Shown: positions 8,266-16,893, counted from the stretch's first letter. The stretch is DNA of 64,000 bases from Pelagihabitans sp965238025 (GCA_965238025.1 OZ250162.1:3906001-3970000), one strand, 5' to 3'. Notes: generated from the sequence alone by a model not told the origin. Numbers and translations: made by a program.

Positions 8266-10131
8266 CTAAATAAACTTTTTATCAATATCATTTTCGGTGA
8301 TGGTAATATACACCGGTTTGTTAAACGGGCTCACCATGGGTTCCTTACAGGCAAACAGATCATTTACCAAGGCCAACTGGGATTCATTTTCCATTACTTC
8401 CCCGGTCTTTACCGATAGGCTCTTCGCCAAGGTCTTTGATAAGATATCCGTTTGGGAAAAACTTTCACCGGCAACTTCTTGTTGACAATCGGAGATGAGT
8501 TGATCAAGTACCATACTCACTTCACTTTCAGGTACTAATATTGGGACTCCGGTAATTTGTACCCCATCTTCGTCCAAGGTAGAAAAATCAAAACCTACTC
8601 CTTTCAAGGAATCCTTGATTTCCTTGAGAATAGCTACATCGGCCTTTGAAAATGACAGGGATAAGGGAAACAATAATTGTTGACTTACCGCCTGCTTAAT
8701 CGTGCTATTACGCAAAAACTTCTCATAAAGCACCCGTTGGTGCGCCCTGCTCTGATCAATAACCACAATGCCCGATTTTATACTGGTAACAATATATTTT
8801 CGTCTTAGCTGAAAGGTCGTTGCCAAGGCCTGGGTTTGGTCTTCCTGTTCTTCAAAAAAAGAACCTGTAATGGTATCCGATTCAAATCTGACACTGCTGA
8901 AATCTGTCTCATTCCCCATTTTTGATTCCAACCCCACATAGAGGCCCTCCCATGATTTTTCTACCCCACGGGTCTTTGAACGTCCTTGGTAGGGCTTTGT
9001 CAGCACCTCAGAACTACCGGATTCGGAAAATGGATTAAAATCCGCATCAACTGTAACCTGCGGTATTTTGGCATTTTTGTCTTTATAGGCATAGGGGGTA
9101 TCCAAATTGGGGTCTGTATCAAAATCCAAGGCAGGTACCACGTTAAATTGCCCCAAGCTATGCTTTATCGTTGATCTTAAAATCGCATACAAGGTATGTT
9201 CATCATCAAACTTTACTTCTGTCTTGGTGGGGTGAATATTAATATCTATTGAGGCCGGATCTACCTGCAAGTATAAAAAGTAACCGGGGTAGTATGCGGG
9301 CTTGATCAAACCTTCAAATGCAGCAAGTACGGCATGATGCAGATACGGGCTCTTGATAAACCTATTGTTTACAAAAAAGAACTGCTCACCCCTACTCTTC
9401 TTCGCGAATTCTGGTTTATTGATAAAGCCGCTTATTTTTACCACTTGGGTTTCTTCTGTTACGGGAACTAGTTTTTGATTGGTCTTGCTTCCAAAAACAT
9501 GTACGATACGTTGCCTCAAATTTCCTTTGGGTAGGGCGAAAAGTTCACCTCCGTTTACATAATAGTGGAATGAAATCTGCGGGTGTGCCAAGGCCACACG
9601 ATGAAATTCATCTGTGATATGGCGAAGTTCAACTGTATCTGATTTTAAGAAATTACGTCTCGCGGGAATATTAAAGAACAAGTGTTTTACTGACATGGAG
9701 GTACCCTTGGGTACTGCCGCTACTTCCTGAAATACCACTTTGCTACCTTCTATTTTTAGATGCGTTCCCAACTCAGCGTGCTCCGGTTTGGTCTGCATTT
9801 CTACATGGGCGATTGCGGCTATTGAAGCTAGGGCTTCACCTCGAAAGCCCTTGGTGGCCAAATTAAATAGGTCTTCTGCCTTTTGTATTTTAGAGGTCGC
9901 GTGGCGTTCAAAACTAAGTCGGGCATCTGTTTCGCTCATACCCTTGCCATCATCAATGACCTGAATAAGCGTCTTTCCCCCATCCTTAACGATAAGTTTT
10001 ATGCTTGTTGCGCCAGCATCAATTGCATTTTCGAGCAATTCCTTTACAACGGAGGAAGGTCTTTGTACCACTTCTCCAGCTGCAATTTGATTGGCAACAT
10101 GGTCTGGCAAGAGTTTAATGATATCCGCCAT
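8266..10131 (-). CDS. mutL: DNA mismatch repair protein MutL
   Basis: MutL couples mismatch recognition by MutS to strand removal. The 621-residue protein has the GHKL ATPase motifs: ELLENAIDAGAT (about 31-42), VIDDGKGM (58-65) and KGFRGEALASI (94-104). The transducer domain ends near 330, a low-complexity linker runs to about 435, and a C-terminal dimerisation domain follows. In MutL proteins with nuclease activity this last domain holds DQHA(x)2E(x)4E. Here the segment is DQSRAHQRVLYE (459-470), with Ser for His and Gln for the first Glu. The late CPHGRP-type motif is also absent (SPFNKPVYI instead). Translation starts in the stop codon of the gene upstream (TAATG). Confidence 0.96.
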   Translation of the reverse strand: MADIIKLLPDHVANQIAAGEVVQRPSSVVKELLENAIDAGATSIKLIVKDGGKTLIQVIDDGKGMSETDARLSFERHATSKIQKAEDLFNLATKGFRGEALASIAAIAHVEMQTKPEHAELGTHLKIEGSKVVFQEVAAVPKGTSMSVKHLFFNIPARRNFLKSDTVELRHITDEFHRVALAHPQISFHYYVNGGELFALPKGNLRQRIVHVFGSKTNQKLVPVTEETQVVKISGFINKPEFAKKSRGEQFFFVNNRFIKSPYLHHAVLAAFEGLIKPAYYPGYFLYLQVDPASIDINIHPTKTEVKFDDEHTLYAILRSTIKHSLGQFNVVPALDFDTDPNLDTPYAYKDKNAKIPQVTVDADFNPFSESGSSEVLTKPYQGRSKTRGVEKSWEGLYVGLESKMGNETDFSSVRFESDTITGSFFEEQEDQTQALATTFQLRRKYIVTSIKSGIVVIDQSRAHQRVLYEKFLRNSTIKQAVSQQLLFPLSLSFSKADVAILKEIKDSLKGVGFDFSTLDEDGVQITGVPILVPESEVSMVLDQLISDCQQEVAGESFSQTDILSKTLAKSLSVKTGEVMENESQLALVNDLFACKEPMVSPFNKPVYITITENDIDKKFI

Positions 10132-10430
10132 TATTTCGGAAGGAATATAGAGAGGTCAAAATCGATTATAAACAAGAAAGCAAAAACCAAGATAGCGAGA
10201 ATAATCAAAAAACGAATCTTAAGGTTCCTGTCCCCTTCCCGCCTAGTATCGGCCATAGCGTTACCCAATTTGCTTTTTAAGCCTCGAGGGGTATCAACGG
10301 TACTACGAAACTTATCAAAGCGATGCTCAAGCTTGAACGGACTACCCTCCTTCTCGTTTTTGTAGTAACGCGGTGAATAATCAAAGGTTCGATTTCGCTT
10401 TAGTTTCGTGATTTTATCCAACATCCCCAT
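10131..10430 (-). CDS. Small single-span membrane protein next to ribH and mutL
   Basis: A 99-residue basic protein (LDKITKLKRNRTFDYSPRYY near the N-terminus) ending in one hydrophobic helix, IRFLIILAILVFAFLFII, and a short tail. Homologues in Flavobacteriia are often labelled riboflavin synthase subunit beta. Nothing in the sequence resembles RibH or RibE, so that label probably comes from neighbourhood. I chose the ATG at 10430; an upstream TTG in frame adds 8 residues without support. It is translationally coupled to mutL. Function unknown. Confidence 0.75.
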   Translation of the reverse strand: MGMLDKITKLKRNRTFDYSPRYYKNEKEGSPFKLEHRFDKFRSTVDTPRGLKSKLGNAMADTRREGDRNLKIRFLIILAILVFAFLFIIDFDLSIFLPK

Positions 10431-10563
10431 AGCTGTAAAGTTACTTAAATTCAAAAAATATGCCCCAAACCTTATGCCAAAATTTGTTAACAGGAAGCGA
10501 TTGAAAGTTCAAGTGTGAAACACAAGTTCAAATTCAAAGAAAAACCTCAAACTATATTATGAA

Positions 10564-10584
10564 ATTTGGTACTTGGTATTTTGC
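10564..10584 (-). repeat. Three-unit 7-bp-periodic array behind ribH
   Basis: Plus-strand units ATTTGGT ACTTGGT ATTTTGC. The array ends two bases from the ribH stop codon (ribH is on the minus strand). Looser AAGTTCA-like repeats lie at 10505-10545 in the same gap. Confidence 0.6.
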
Positions 10585-10586
10585 TA

Positions 10587-11069
10587 CTAAATTCCCAAGG
10601 TAGCCATCTTAATAGCGGCAATAGCAGCTTCAGTACCTTTATTACCGTGTTTTCCCCCGCTGCGATCTACGGCCTGCTGTAGTGTATTATCGGTAAGCAC
10701 ACAAAAAATAACTGGCACATCTAGTTGCACATTCAGGTCTTTTATGCCTTGGGCGGTTGCGCTACAAACAAAATCGAAGTGCTTGGTTTCCCCCTGTATT
10801 ACACTCCCGATGGCAATTACGGCATCTACATTTTGTGTTAAGGCCATTTTTTTACTTCCGTAGGTGAGCTCAAAACTTCCAGGCACATCCCACCTAAGAA
10901 TATTCTCCGGTTTTGCACCACAATCCAACAACGTGCCTTTGGCGCCTTGAAAAAGTCCTTCAGTAATTTTGGTATTCCATTCAGCAACAACGATCCCAAA
11001 ACGGAGTTGTCCCGCATTTGAGATCGTTGTCTTATCGTAAACCGATAAATTTTTATTTGCTGTGGCCAT
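10587..11069 (-). CDS. ribH: 6,7-dimethyl-8-ribityllumazine synthase
   Basis: RibH condenses 5-amino-6-ribitylaminouracil with dihydroxybutanone phosphate, the penultimate step of riboflavin synthesis. The 160-residue protein shows the family landmarks. FGIVVAEWN is the substrate-binding Trp region and VPGSFELTYGSKKMA the second. AVIAIGSVIQGETKHFDFV carries the phosphate-binding GET and the catalytic His, and PVIFCVLTDNTLQQAVDRSGGKHGNKG closes the site. It overlaps the stop of the TPR gene upstream (TAATG). It is separated from the small membrane protein gene by about 156 bp containing short 7-bp repeats. Confidence 0.97.
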   Translation of the reverse strand: MATANKNLSVYDKTTISNAGQLRFGIVVAEWNTKITEGLFQGAKGTLLDCGAKPENILRWDVPGSFELTYGSKKMALTQNVDAVIAIGSVIQGETKHFDFVCSATAQGIKDLNVQLDVPVIFCVLTDNTLQQAVDRSGGKHGNKGTEAAIAAIKMATLGI

Positions 11070-11836
11070 TATTTTCCACTTTTCGCCATACCAATAAACG
11101 CATCAATGGTACGGGCTTCGTCTGATTTTGAAAATTCGTCCTTTATCCTTTGAAAGTATTGTAGTGCCTTATCGTTTTGTTTCAATTCCAAGGCCGTCAC
11201 TCCGGCCTTGTACAAAAATTTAGGGGTCGTAAAATCATTCACATTATGGGCAGCAGCACCTTCATAATATCCGAGTGCTTCATCTGGTTGGCTCAATTGC
11301 ACAAAGGCATCTCCCAGACCCCCCTTCGCCATAGCTCCCAAAACGGCATCATCGGAAGAAAAATCACTCAAGTATGTAATAGCCTCTTGGTATTTTTGCA
11401 TATTCAAATAGGCCATTCCGGCAGAATAATTCGCCAAATTAGCTGCTTTTGTCCCTGGGTATTCCTCAATAATGTTGAGAAAACCATATTTACCATCCGC
11501 ACCGTTCAATGCCAGGTTGTATAAGGAGTCTTTTGCTGTAGTAGCAGCAATCGCCTGATCAAAATACTGTTGGGGATAGTACAATTCGTTAGCGGCATCG
11601 GCATCCTTGGGTTTTTGAACAAATTGATTGTATCCCAAATACGCCAAAAGAGCAACGGCAATAACCCCAATTACACCAAGAATATAATTTTGGTTACGCG
11701 AAACCCATTCTTCGGTCTTCGAAGCACTTTCGTCTAATGTACTAAACACCTCTGCAGTTGCGCTTTCCTGCTCGTCTAGTAGCTGCTCCTCTACCTTATT
11801 TTTGGGTTTGTATCCACGCTTTTTATATGTAGCCAT
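11069..11836 (-). CDS. Membrane-anchored tetratricopeptide repeat protein
   Basis: A 255-residue protein of the YfgM/TPR_21-like type: a cytoplasmic N-terminus, one membrane helix (NYILGVIGVIAVALLAYLGY, about 50-69), then an extracytoplasmic region with helical repeats (AGMAYLNMQKYQEAITYL; ALGYYEGAAAHN; KALQYFQRIKDEF). YfgM in proteobacteria is a periplasmic-side chaperone partner of the Sec machinery. Whether the flavobacterial relatives do the same is inference. A promoter-like TATTTTTG lies 22 bp upstream, and the gene is the first of the minus-strand run TPR-ribH. Confidence 0.85.
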   Translation of the reverse strand: MATYKKRGYKPKNKVEEQLLDEQESATAEVFSTLDESASKTEEWVSRNQNYILGVIGVIAVALLAYLGYNQFVQKPKDADAANELYYPQQYFDQAIAATTAKDSLYNLALNGADGKYGFLNIIEEYPGTKAANLANYSAGMAYLNMQKYQEAITYLSDFSSDDAVLGAMAKGGLGDAFVQLSQPDEALGYYEGAAAHNVNDFTTPKFLYKAGVTALELKQNDKALQYFQRIKDEFSKSDEARTIDAFIGMAKSGK

Positions 11837-11857
11837 TTCCTTAATTTATTGGTCGCG

Positions 11858-11865
11858 CAAAAATA
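11858..11865 (-). promoter_or_regulatory. Bacteroidota -7 promoter element for the TPR-ribH unit
   Basis: Read on the minus strand the sequence is TATTTTTG, a match to the Bacteroidota -7 consensus TAnnTTTG. It is 22 bp before the TPR gene start and lies back to back with the recF promoter. Confidence 0.5.
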
Positions 11866-11901
11866 AAGTTTTTATCCAAAACGGAAAGGGTATTTATTCG
11901 T

Positions 11902-11909
11902 TATTTTTG
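11902..11909 (+). promoter_or_regulatory. Bacteroidota -7 promoter element for recF
   Basis: TATTTTTG matches the TAnnTTTG consensus and precedes the recF ATG by 51 bp. It argues against the much longer in-frame N-terminus that would begin near 11802, because that start would lie upstream of the promoter. Confidence 0.5.
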
Positions 11910-11960
11910 GATATTTTATGGGAATCGACTCCCTTAAAAACTAAAACCGTACCCATCCGA

Positions 11961-13040
11961 ATGTTTCTGAACAGCTTATCGCTCTTGAATTATAAGAACT
12001 TTGAATCACAGAATTTTGAGTTTGACCGTAAAATAAATTGTTTTGTAGGGGCGAATGGCGTTGGGAAAACAAATATTCTTGATGCCGTATACCACCTTGC
12101 CTTTGGTAAAAGTTATTTTAACCCTGTCGCAACCCAAAACATACGCCATGGGGAAGATTTTTTTGTTATCAACGGGGAGTTCGATAAGGATGAACGCATC
12201 GAAAAAATAGTTTGCAGCCTAAAAAAAGGGGCTAAAAAAATCATAAAACACAACGGAAAAATATACGATCGTCTCTCTGATCATATCGGGTTTTTACCCT
12301 TGGTAATCATTTCGCCCGCAGATCGCGACCTTATTGTTGAAGGTAGTGATACCCGTCGCAAATTTATAGATGGGGTTATTTCACAACAGGACAAACAGTA
12401 CTTGCAAGACCTCATCAAATACAATAAGGTGCTCTCACAGCGTAATTCGCTCTTAAAATATTTTAACCTCAACCAGACATTTGAACCTACAACTTTATCG
12501 GTATACAACGAACAATTAACCGATTATGGAGTTCCTATTTTTAAAAAAAGAGTGGCTTTCCTTGAAGCCTTTATTCCAATTTTGCGGGAGCAATACAAAA
12601 GCATATCCGGAGGAAAAGAACGGGTTGATCTCGCCTATGAAAGTAAGCTTTTGGGAGAAGATCTACTTTCATTGTTAGAAAAAAACACAGACCGTGATCG
12701 TGCCCTACAGTATACCAGTGTCGGTATTCATAAAGATGACCTTGGGTTTAAGTTAGGGGACCATTCCATCAAAAAGTTCGGAAGCCAGGGACAACAAAAA
12801 TCGTTTTTGATTGCCCTGAAACTTGCTCAATTCCAGTTTATTAAGACCCAGGCCAAAACAACCCCGATACTATTATTAGATGATATTTTTGATAAACTTG
12901 ATGAAAGTCGTGTTGCACATATCGTAAGCTTGGTGAACGATGAAAATTTTGGTCAGATATTTATAAGCGATACTCATGCTGAACGTACTGAAAATGTGGT
13001 CAAAAACATACATCAATCCTATAAAATATTTAAATTGTAG
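11961..13040 (+). CDS. recF: DNA replication and repair protein RecF
   Basis: RecF is an SMC-like ABC ATPase that helps load RecA at gapped DNA through RecOR. The 359-residue protein has the Walker A motif FVGANGVGKTNILDA (about 28-42). The ABC signature is in KKFGSQGQQKSFLIALKLA, and Walker B with the following Asp-rich loop is LLLDDIFDKLD. I start it at ATG 11961 (MFLNSLSLLNYKNF), which matches the family N-terminus. An in-frame extension of 53 codons upstream is low-complexity and crosses a promoter. It is followed after one base by the small lipoprotein gene. Confidence 0.96.
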   Translation: MFLNSLSLLNYKNFESQNFEFDRKINCFVGANGVGKTNILDAVYHLAFGKSYFNPVATQNIRHGEDFFVINGEFDKDERIEKIVCSLKKGAKKIIKHNGKIYDRLSDHIGFLPLVIISPADRDLIVEGSDTRRKFIDGVISQQDKQYLQDLIKYNKVLSQRNSLLKYFNLNQTFEPTTLSVYNEQLTDYGVPIFKKRVAFLEAFIPILREQYKSISGGKERVDLAYESKLLGEDLLSLLEKNTDRDRALQYTSVGIHKDDLGFKLGDHSIKKFGSQGQQKSFLIALKLAQFQFIKTQAKTTPILLLDDIFDKLDESRVAHIVSLVNDENFGQIFISDTHAERTENVVKNIHQSYKIFKL

Positions 13041-13041
13041 C

Positions 13042-13464
13042 ATGAGCAAAATAGTATATCTCCTCATTTTTTGTTTTCTGGTTGGATGTACGGACCGCAT
13101 ATCCGAGGAAAATCTAGCAAAGCTCAATGGCTATTGGGAAATTGAAAAAGTAGTTTTCCCGGATGGTGCCTCAAAGGACTATTCCGTAAACACCGTGGTC
13201 GATTATTTTCAGATAGAAGGCCTTAGGGGGTTCCGTAAAAAAGTGCAACCAAAATTTGATGGCACCTACGATACCTCAAATGACGCTGAGCCCTTAAAAA
13301 TAATTGAGTTTGACGGTAGTTTTCAGCTGCATTATAGCAACGAAATGAGCAAATGGTCAGAAACTTTGAAAAGCCTTGAGAACAATACCATTGTGTTGGT
13401 CAACGAGGAAGGCGTCGCTTATCATTACAAAAGATTCGAACCTATTAACGCCACGGGGAAATGA
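13042..13464 (+). CDS. Small lipoprotein, lipocalin-like
   Basis: A 140-residue predicted lipoprotein. The signal peptide ends in the lipobox LVGC, followed by a mature domain starting with LAKLNGYWEIEKVVFPDG, the pattern of bacterial lipocalin-like (DUF4488-type) proteins. The fold is inferred from this opening and from the alternating strand pattern. It starts one base after recF and overlaps the DUF721 gene by 4 bp (ATGA), so recF, this gene and DUF721 are one transcription unit. No specific function can be given. Confidence 0.75.
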   Translation: MSKIVYLLIFCFLVGCTDRISEENLAKLNGYWEIEKVVFPDGASKDYSVNTVVDYFQIEGLRGFRKKVQPKFDGTYDTSNDAEPLKIIEFDGSFQLHYSNEMSKWSETLKSLENNTIVLVNEEGVAYHYKRFEPINATGK

Positions 13465-13757
13465 GCAAAAAAAAACAAAATAACCTGAATATGGGCGAGG
13501 CTTTGGAGGCGTTTATTCAAAAGAACAAACTGCAAAAGGGCATTGATAAGGTAAGGGTACGAGAGGCTTGGGCTACTTTAATGGGCAATGGGGTAAATAA
13601 TTATACCACCGCCGTCGAACTCCAGCAAACTACTTTGTTTGTATCGTTGTCTTCTTCTGTGCTAAGGGAAGAATTAAGCCATGGCAAATCGAAAATCATA
13701 GCTATGTTGAACGAGGAGCTTGGCAAAGACCTGGTGAAGAAAATAGTATTGCGTTAA
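13461..13757 (+). CDS. DUF721 (DciA-like) protein
   Basis: A 98-residue protein of the DUF721 family. The opening MSKKKQNNLNMGEALEAFIQ, the central VREAWATLMGNGVNNYT and the strand-rich LFVSLSSSVLREELSHGKSKIIAMLNEELG are typical. In actinobacteria and proteobacteria the related DciA loads the replicative helicase DnaB. The pairing with recF fits a replication role, but in Bacteroidota this remains inference. It shares a 4-bp overlap with the lipoprotein gene. Confidence 0.85.
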   Translation: MSKKKQNNLNMGEALEAFIQKNKLQKGIDKVRVREAWATLMGNGVNNYTTAVELQQTTLFVSLSSSVLREELSHGKSKIIAMLNEELGKDLVKKIVLR

Positions 13758-13797
13758 TGGTTAAAAGTAAATATTGATTCACTTAACAGTTCCAAAA

Positions 13798-13826
13798 GTC
13801 AACTTCTTCAGCTTGCAACTTCAACA
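13798..13826. repeat. Weak 7-bp-periodic repeat behind DUF721
   Basis: TTCAGCT TGCAACT TCAAC, preceded by GTCAACT with a two-base shift. The unit resembles the complement of the AGTTGGA unit at 24542. It is degenerate, and I list it only because the same period recurs elsewhere in the window. Confidence 0.35.
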
Positions 13827-13862
13827 AAATTAGAGCGTTTTAACCCTTGCCTAAATAATAAA

Positions 13863-13890
13863 ACCCGACAGTTATAAATAACCATCGGGT
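13863..13890 (-). terminator. Hairpin terminator behind ndk
   Basis: An interrupted inverted repeat: ACCCGA pairs with TCGGGT and the inner GTTAT pairs with ATAAC, with a two-base mismatch between the stems. Read from ndk, the hairpin is followed by TTTTATTATTT, so it fits an intrinsic terminator. It lies 25 bp behind the ndk stop between two convergent units. Confidence 0.7.
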
Positions 13891-13914
13891 ATATATTTTA
13901 TCTTTATCAGCTTT

Positions 13915-14331
13915 CTAGTACACCTCCCGGCCAGCAAAATGAAAAGCACCTTCAATAGCAGCATTTTCATCACTGTCAGAACCATGTACGGCATTCTCTC
14001 CGATATCCTTGGCAAATAGCTTTCGAATGGTACCTTCCGCGGCCTCAGCAGGATTGGTCGCTCCAATCAAAGCACGAAAATCCTCAACAGCATTGTCCTT
14101 TTCCAAGATAGCAGAAACAATGGGACCACGCGTCATAAAACTAACCAATTCACCATAGAACGGGCGTTCTTTATGAACCGCATAAAACTCCTCGGCATCC
14201 CTTTTGCTTAGCTGTGTGTATTTCATTGCAACGATCTTAAACCCAGCACTGGTAATCTTATCTAAAATAGCACCTATATGTCCGTTTTCTACGGCATCGG
14301 GCTTGATCATTGTAAAAGTTCTATTTGTCAT
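13915..14331 (-). CDS. ndk: Nucleoside diphosphate kinase
   Basis: Ndk transfers the gamma phosphate from ATP to nucleoside diphosphates. The 138-residue protein opens with RTFTMIKPDAVENGHIG. It contains the catalytic His in the family motif, here NAVHGSDSDENAAIEGAFHF near residue 116. Start is ATG 14331; an in-frame extension of 13 codons upstream would place the start inside the promoter. A TATTTTTG element is 17 bp upstream and a hairpin terminator follows, so the gene is probably monocistronic. Confidence 0.97.
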   Translation of the reverse strand: MTNRTFTMIKPDAVENGHIGAILDKITSAGFKIVAMKYTQLSKRDAEEFYAVHKERPFYGELVSFMTRGPIVSAILEKDNAVEDFRALIGATNPAEAAEGTIRKLFAKDIGENAVHGSDSDENAAIEGAFHFAGREVY

Positions 14332-14347
14332 TTTATAAAATTTTGCG

Positions 14348-14355
14348 CAAAAATA
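14348..14355 (-). promoter_or_regulatory. Bacteroidota -7 promoter element for ndk
   Basis: Minus-strand TATTTTTG, 17 bp ahead of the ndk ATG. It fixes the start at 14331 rather than at the longer in-frame opening. Confidence 0.5.
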
Positions 14356-14455
14356 CGGTTTATTTGACAACTGGCAATTATGAGTTTATCATAACCGAGG
14401 AGGAACGACCCTAAGAGTAAAGCCTTCGAGGCATCAGAATCAAGACCGCTACGCT

Positions 14456-14526
14456 AAAAGAACCAAGAAACCTGCCTGCAATTTGGCAAGACTTTTCTTG
14501 TCTTGAATCTTGTGTCTTGGTTCCTT
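14456..14526. repeat. Inverted repeat with AAGANNN heptads between ndk and the PhoD-like gene
   Basis: AAAAGAACCAAG at 14456-14467 pairs with CTTGGTTCCTTTT at 14515-14527 apart from one bulge. The right arm, read on the minus strand, runs AAGGAACC AAGACAC AAGATTC AAGAC AAGAAAA, an array of period close to seven. It lies about 60 bp behind the stop of the PhoD-like gene and may end its transcript. Confidence 0.45.
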
Positions 14527-14588
14527 TTGTATAGTATTACCAATGCGTTACCTTGAACGAAACTTCCCGGAATCTTATTGATTCAATG

Positions 14589-15644
14589 TCAATACTGCTG
14601 TTCCAATTCACCCAGCACCCTGCCCTTATCCCCTAACATTTTAAAGGTTACTTTTTTCTCCTGAAAATTGAATTCCAAGGTCCCGAAACTTTCGGTAAAA
14701 ACAACCTCTCCTACCCGAAACGGATTTGGTTCCCCAGTGTATCCTTGATAGGCGTGAGTGAGGCCGCTACTGGTAAAATCAATCAAGGGATAGGCAAGTC
14801 CGTTTACCTCGGTTCTTGAAAATTCCGAAATATGACGGTCACCAGTTAATATGATTACCCCTTTCGCTTTGGAATCGACAATCGTCTTTTTTAAACGATC
14901 AACCTCATGTGGAAAATTACCCCAACATTCAAAACCATGCTCATTTGACAAGATTTGAATGCTACTTACAATTAGGTTAAAGTTCGCTTGAGAATTGCTT
15001 AATTCCGCTTCCAGCCATTTCCATTGGGTTTCACCGAGTACCGTTCCATCACCATAAGTATTAGGCTTTAACCTCTTATTGGTCTCGGTGTCCGGTGTTA
15101 TTGCTGTTCTAAAATAACGGGTGTCCAATACAAAAACCCTAACCTTCCCCTTACCTACAGGGTACTCATGAGAAACATATACTCCTTCTTGCTTGCGCCT
15201 TGGGCTATCTTCAGGAACCTCCATAAAATCTAAAAATTCTTGCTGGCTCTCCTTTTTAGCTGTAAACTCAACGCCTCCATCATTGAGTCCATAATCATGA
15301 TCATCCCACGTACCTACCACGGCCATTTTTGTTGTTAAACTGTCGTAACCAATAACCTGTTTCTGGTCCTGATACATCTTACGGAGTTTTTCCATATTAT
15401 CGGTATCGGCATATACATTATCTCCTCCCCAAATCCATACTGCGGGGTTTATTTCCAAAACATCGTCCCAAAGTAAATTTTTTAGATTGGTGCGATTACA
15501 AGAGCCAAAAGCAATGGTAAAATCCGACCGATCTGTTCCCTTAAGATCCGGTTCTTGGTTTTCAATTGATGTACTTACAGATTTACATCCTACAAATAGC
15601 AATAACATCCCAAAGACTACGGTATATTTTTTCATCTTTCCCAT
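14589..15644 (-). CDS. Alkaline phosphatase D-like lipoprotein
   Basis: A 351-residue protein of the PhoD/metallophosphatase group. The signal peptide ends with the lipobox VGCK, so it is probably an outer-membrane or periplasmic lipoprotein. Metal-binding motifs are present: IAFGSCN, WIWGGDNVYAD, VVGTWDDHDYGLNDGG and VIILTGDRHISEFSR. PhoD enzymes are phosphodiesterases/phosphomonoesterases using Fe and Ca; the substrate here is not known. I chose ATG 15644, four codons ahead of the alternative ATG at 15635. A longer frame upstream adds a stretch that does not look like a signal peptide. Confidence 0.88.
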   Translation of the reverse strand: MGKMKKYTVVFGMLLLFVGCKSVSTSIENQEPDLKGTDRSDFTIAFGSCNRTNLKNLLWDDVLEINPAVWIWGGDNVYADTDNMEKLRKMYQDQKQVIGYDSLTTKMAVVGTWDDHDYGLNDGGVEFTAKKESQQEFLDFMEVPEDSPRRKQEGVYVSHEYPVGKGKVRVFVLDTRYFRTAITPDTETNKRLKPNTYGDGTVLGETQWKWLEAELSNSQANFNLIVSSIQILSNEHGFECWGNFPHEVDRLKKTIVDSKAKGVIILTGDRHISEFSRTEVNGLAYPLIDFTSSGLTHAYQGYTGEPNPFRVGEVVFTESFGTLEFNFQEKKVTFKMLGDKGRVLGELEQQY

Positions 15645-15857
15645 TTTCACAATGTTACAAAATAGTTCTAACTTATTTAAACCCGAATTATACATTAGAA
15701 CTTCGTAATGAGGGTAGAAACTGCAATAAAATCTAATGTTTTATAAGGGTTAGCATAGCATCGCTACGGTAATACTTAAAAGCATTGCGCAGTGGTAGGT
15801 TTTGCAGCAGTTTCAAGCTGTAATAGGTTTTCTAATGTATAATGCGGGTTTAAATTG

Positions 15858-15865
15858 TATCTTTG
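15858..15865 (+). promoter_or_regulatory. Bacteroidota -7 promoter element abutting the phosphoesterase start
   Basis: TATCTTTG matches TAnnTTTG and ends 5 bp before the ATG at 15871, so the mRNA would have almost no leader. It places the true start at 15871 instead of the in-frame start at 15802. Confidence 0.55.
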
Positions 15866-15870
15866 CCGCC

Positions 15871-16893
15871 ATGAATTCTGAGGACATATTGGCTATTAAA
15901 AAGTTGCTCACCGAACCGCAGCAGATTGTAATTATTCCACATAAAAATCCCGATGGCGATGCTATTGGTTCTACGCTTGGTCTTTGGCATTACTTTACTG
16001 ATTTGGGTCTTTCGGCAACTGTTATCGTGCCGAACGATTATCCAAAATTTTTAAAATGGATGCCTGGCAATGAACACATCATTAATTTTGAACGCCATAA
16101 TTCTCAGGCCAAAGAAAAATTGGCAAAGGCCACATTGATTTTCACTTTAGACTTCAACCATCTGGGAAGAACGGGTCAGATGGAACCGATTTTGGAAAGT
16201 TCAAATGCCAAATTCGTAATGATCGACCATCACCAGGCTCCTGCGGATTATGCGATGATTACCTACTCCGATGTGGGTAAGAGCTCTACCTGTGAAATGG
16301 TTTATGAATTCATTACCTATTTGGGTGACGCCAATAAGGTAACGCCCGATATTGCGAACTGTCTTTATACAGGTATTATGACCGATACGGGGTCGTTCAA
16401 ATTTTCGTCAACAACTAGCCGAACGCATAACATTGCGGCAGACCTCATAGAAAAAGGGGCTCAAAGCACTCAAATTCATCGTCAAGTATATGACACCAAT
16501 TCCTCCAGTAGATTACACCTTCTGGGCTGTGCACTTAAAAACATGGTCATTCTTGAAGAATACAATACGGCATACATTACCCTAAGTCAGGAAGAACTGG
16601 ATTCCTACGATTATAAAAAGGGCGATACCGAAGGTTTTGTAAATTATGGATTAACGCTAGAGGGCATTATCTTTGCGGTAATTTTTATTGAAAATAAAGA
16701 GGAAGGAATCATTAAAATATCTTTTCGATCTGTTGAAGATTTTTCTGTAAATGAATTTGCCCGAAACCACTTTGAAGGCGGAGGGCATACCCATGCCGCC
16801 GGCGGTAAAAGTGATAGTTCAATAGACGAAACAGTGACCCGTTTTAAAGAGTATTTAAAAGGTTATAAGACGGAGTTAAGAGTTAAGAGTTAA
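15871..16893 (+). CDS. DHH-family phosphoesterase (NrnA/oligoribonuclease type)
   Basis: A 340-residue DHH/DHHA1 protein. The N-terminal domain holds IPHKNPDGDAIGSTLG (about 22-37), TLDFNHLGRTG, MIDHHQAPADY with the DHH motif, and TDTGSFKFSSTT. The C-terminal DHHA1 domain ends with HFEGGGHTHAAGG. This set is typical of NrnA proteins, which degrade nano-RNA and can act on 3'-phosphoadenosine 5'-phosphate. The last codons and the stop lie inside a three-copy GAGTTAA array, so a repeat-number change would alter the C-terminus. It is followed after 25 bp by gldI, the order known from other Flavobacteriia. Confidence 0.93.
   Translation: MNSEDILAIKKLLTEPQQIVIIPHKNPDGDAIGSTLGLWHYFTDLGLSATVIVPNDYPKFLKWMPGNEHIINFERHNSQAKEKLAKATLIFTLDFNHLGRTGQMEPILESSNAKFVMIDHHQAPADYAMITYSDVGKSSTCEMVYEFITYLGDANKVTPDIANCLYTGIMTDTGSFKFSSTTSRTHNIAADLIEKGAQSTQIHRQVYDTNSSSRLHLLGCALKNMVILEEYNTAYITLSQEELDSYDYKKGDTEGFVNYGLTLEGIIFAVIFIENKEEGIIKISFRSVEDFSVNEFARNHFEGGGHTHAAGGKSDSSIDETVTRFKEYLKGYKTELRVKS

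Noticed and set aside
10131..10430. Riboflavin synthase subunit
   Set aside because: Common label for this small protein, but it has one membrane helix and no riboflavin-synthase motif.
11802..11960. Longer N-terminus of RecF
   Set aside because: It would start upstream of a promoter-like box and does not match the RecF N-terminus.
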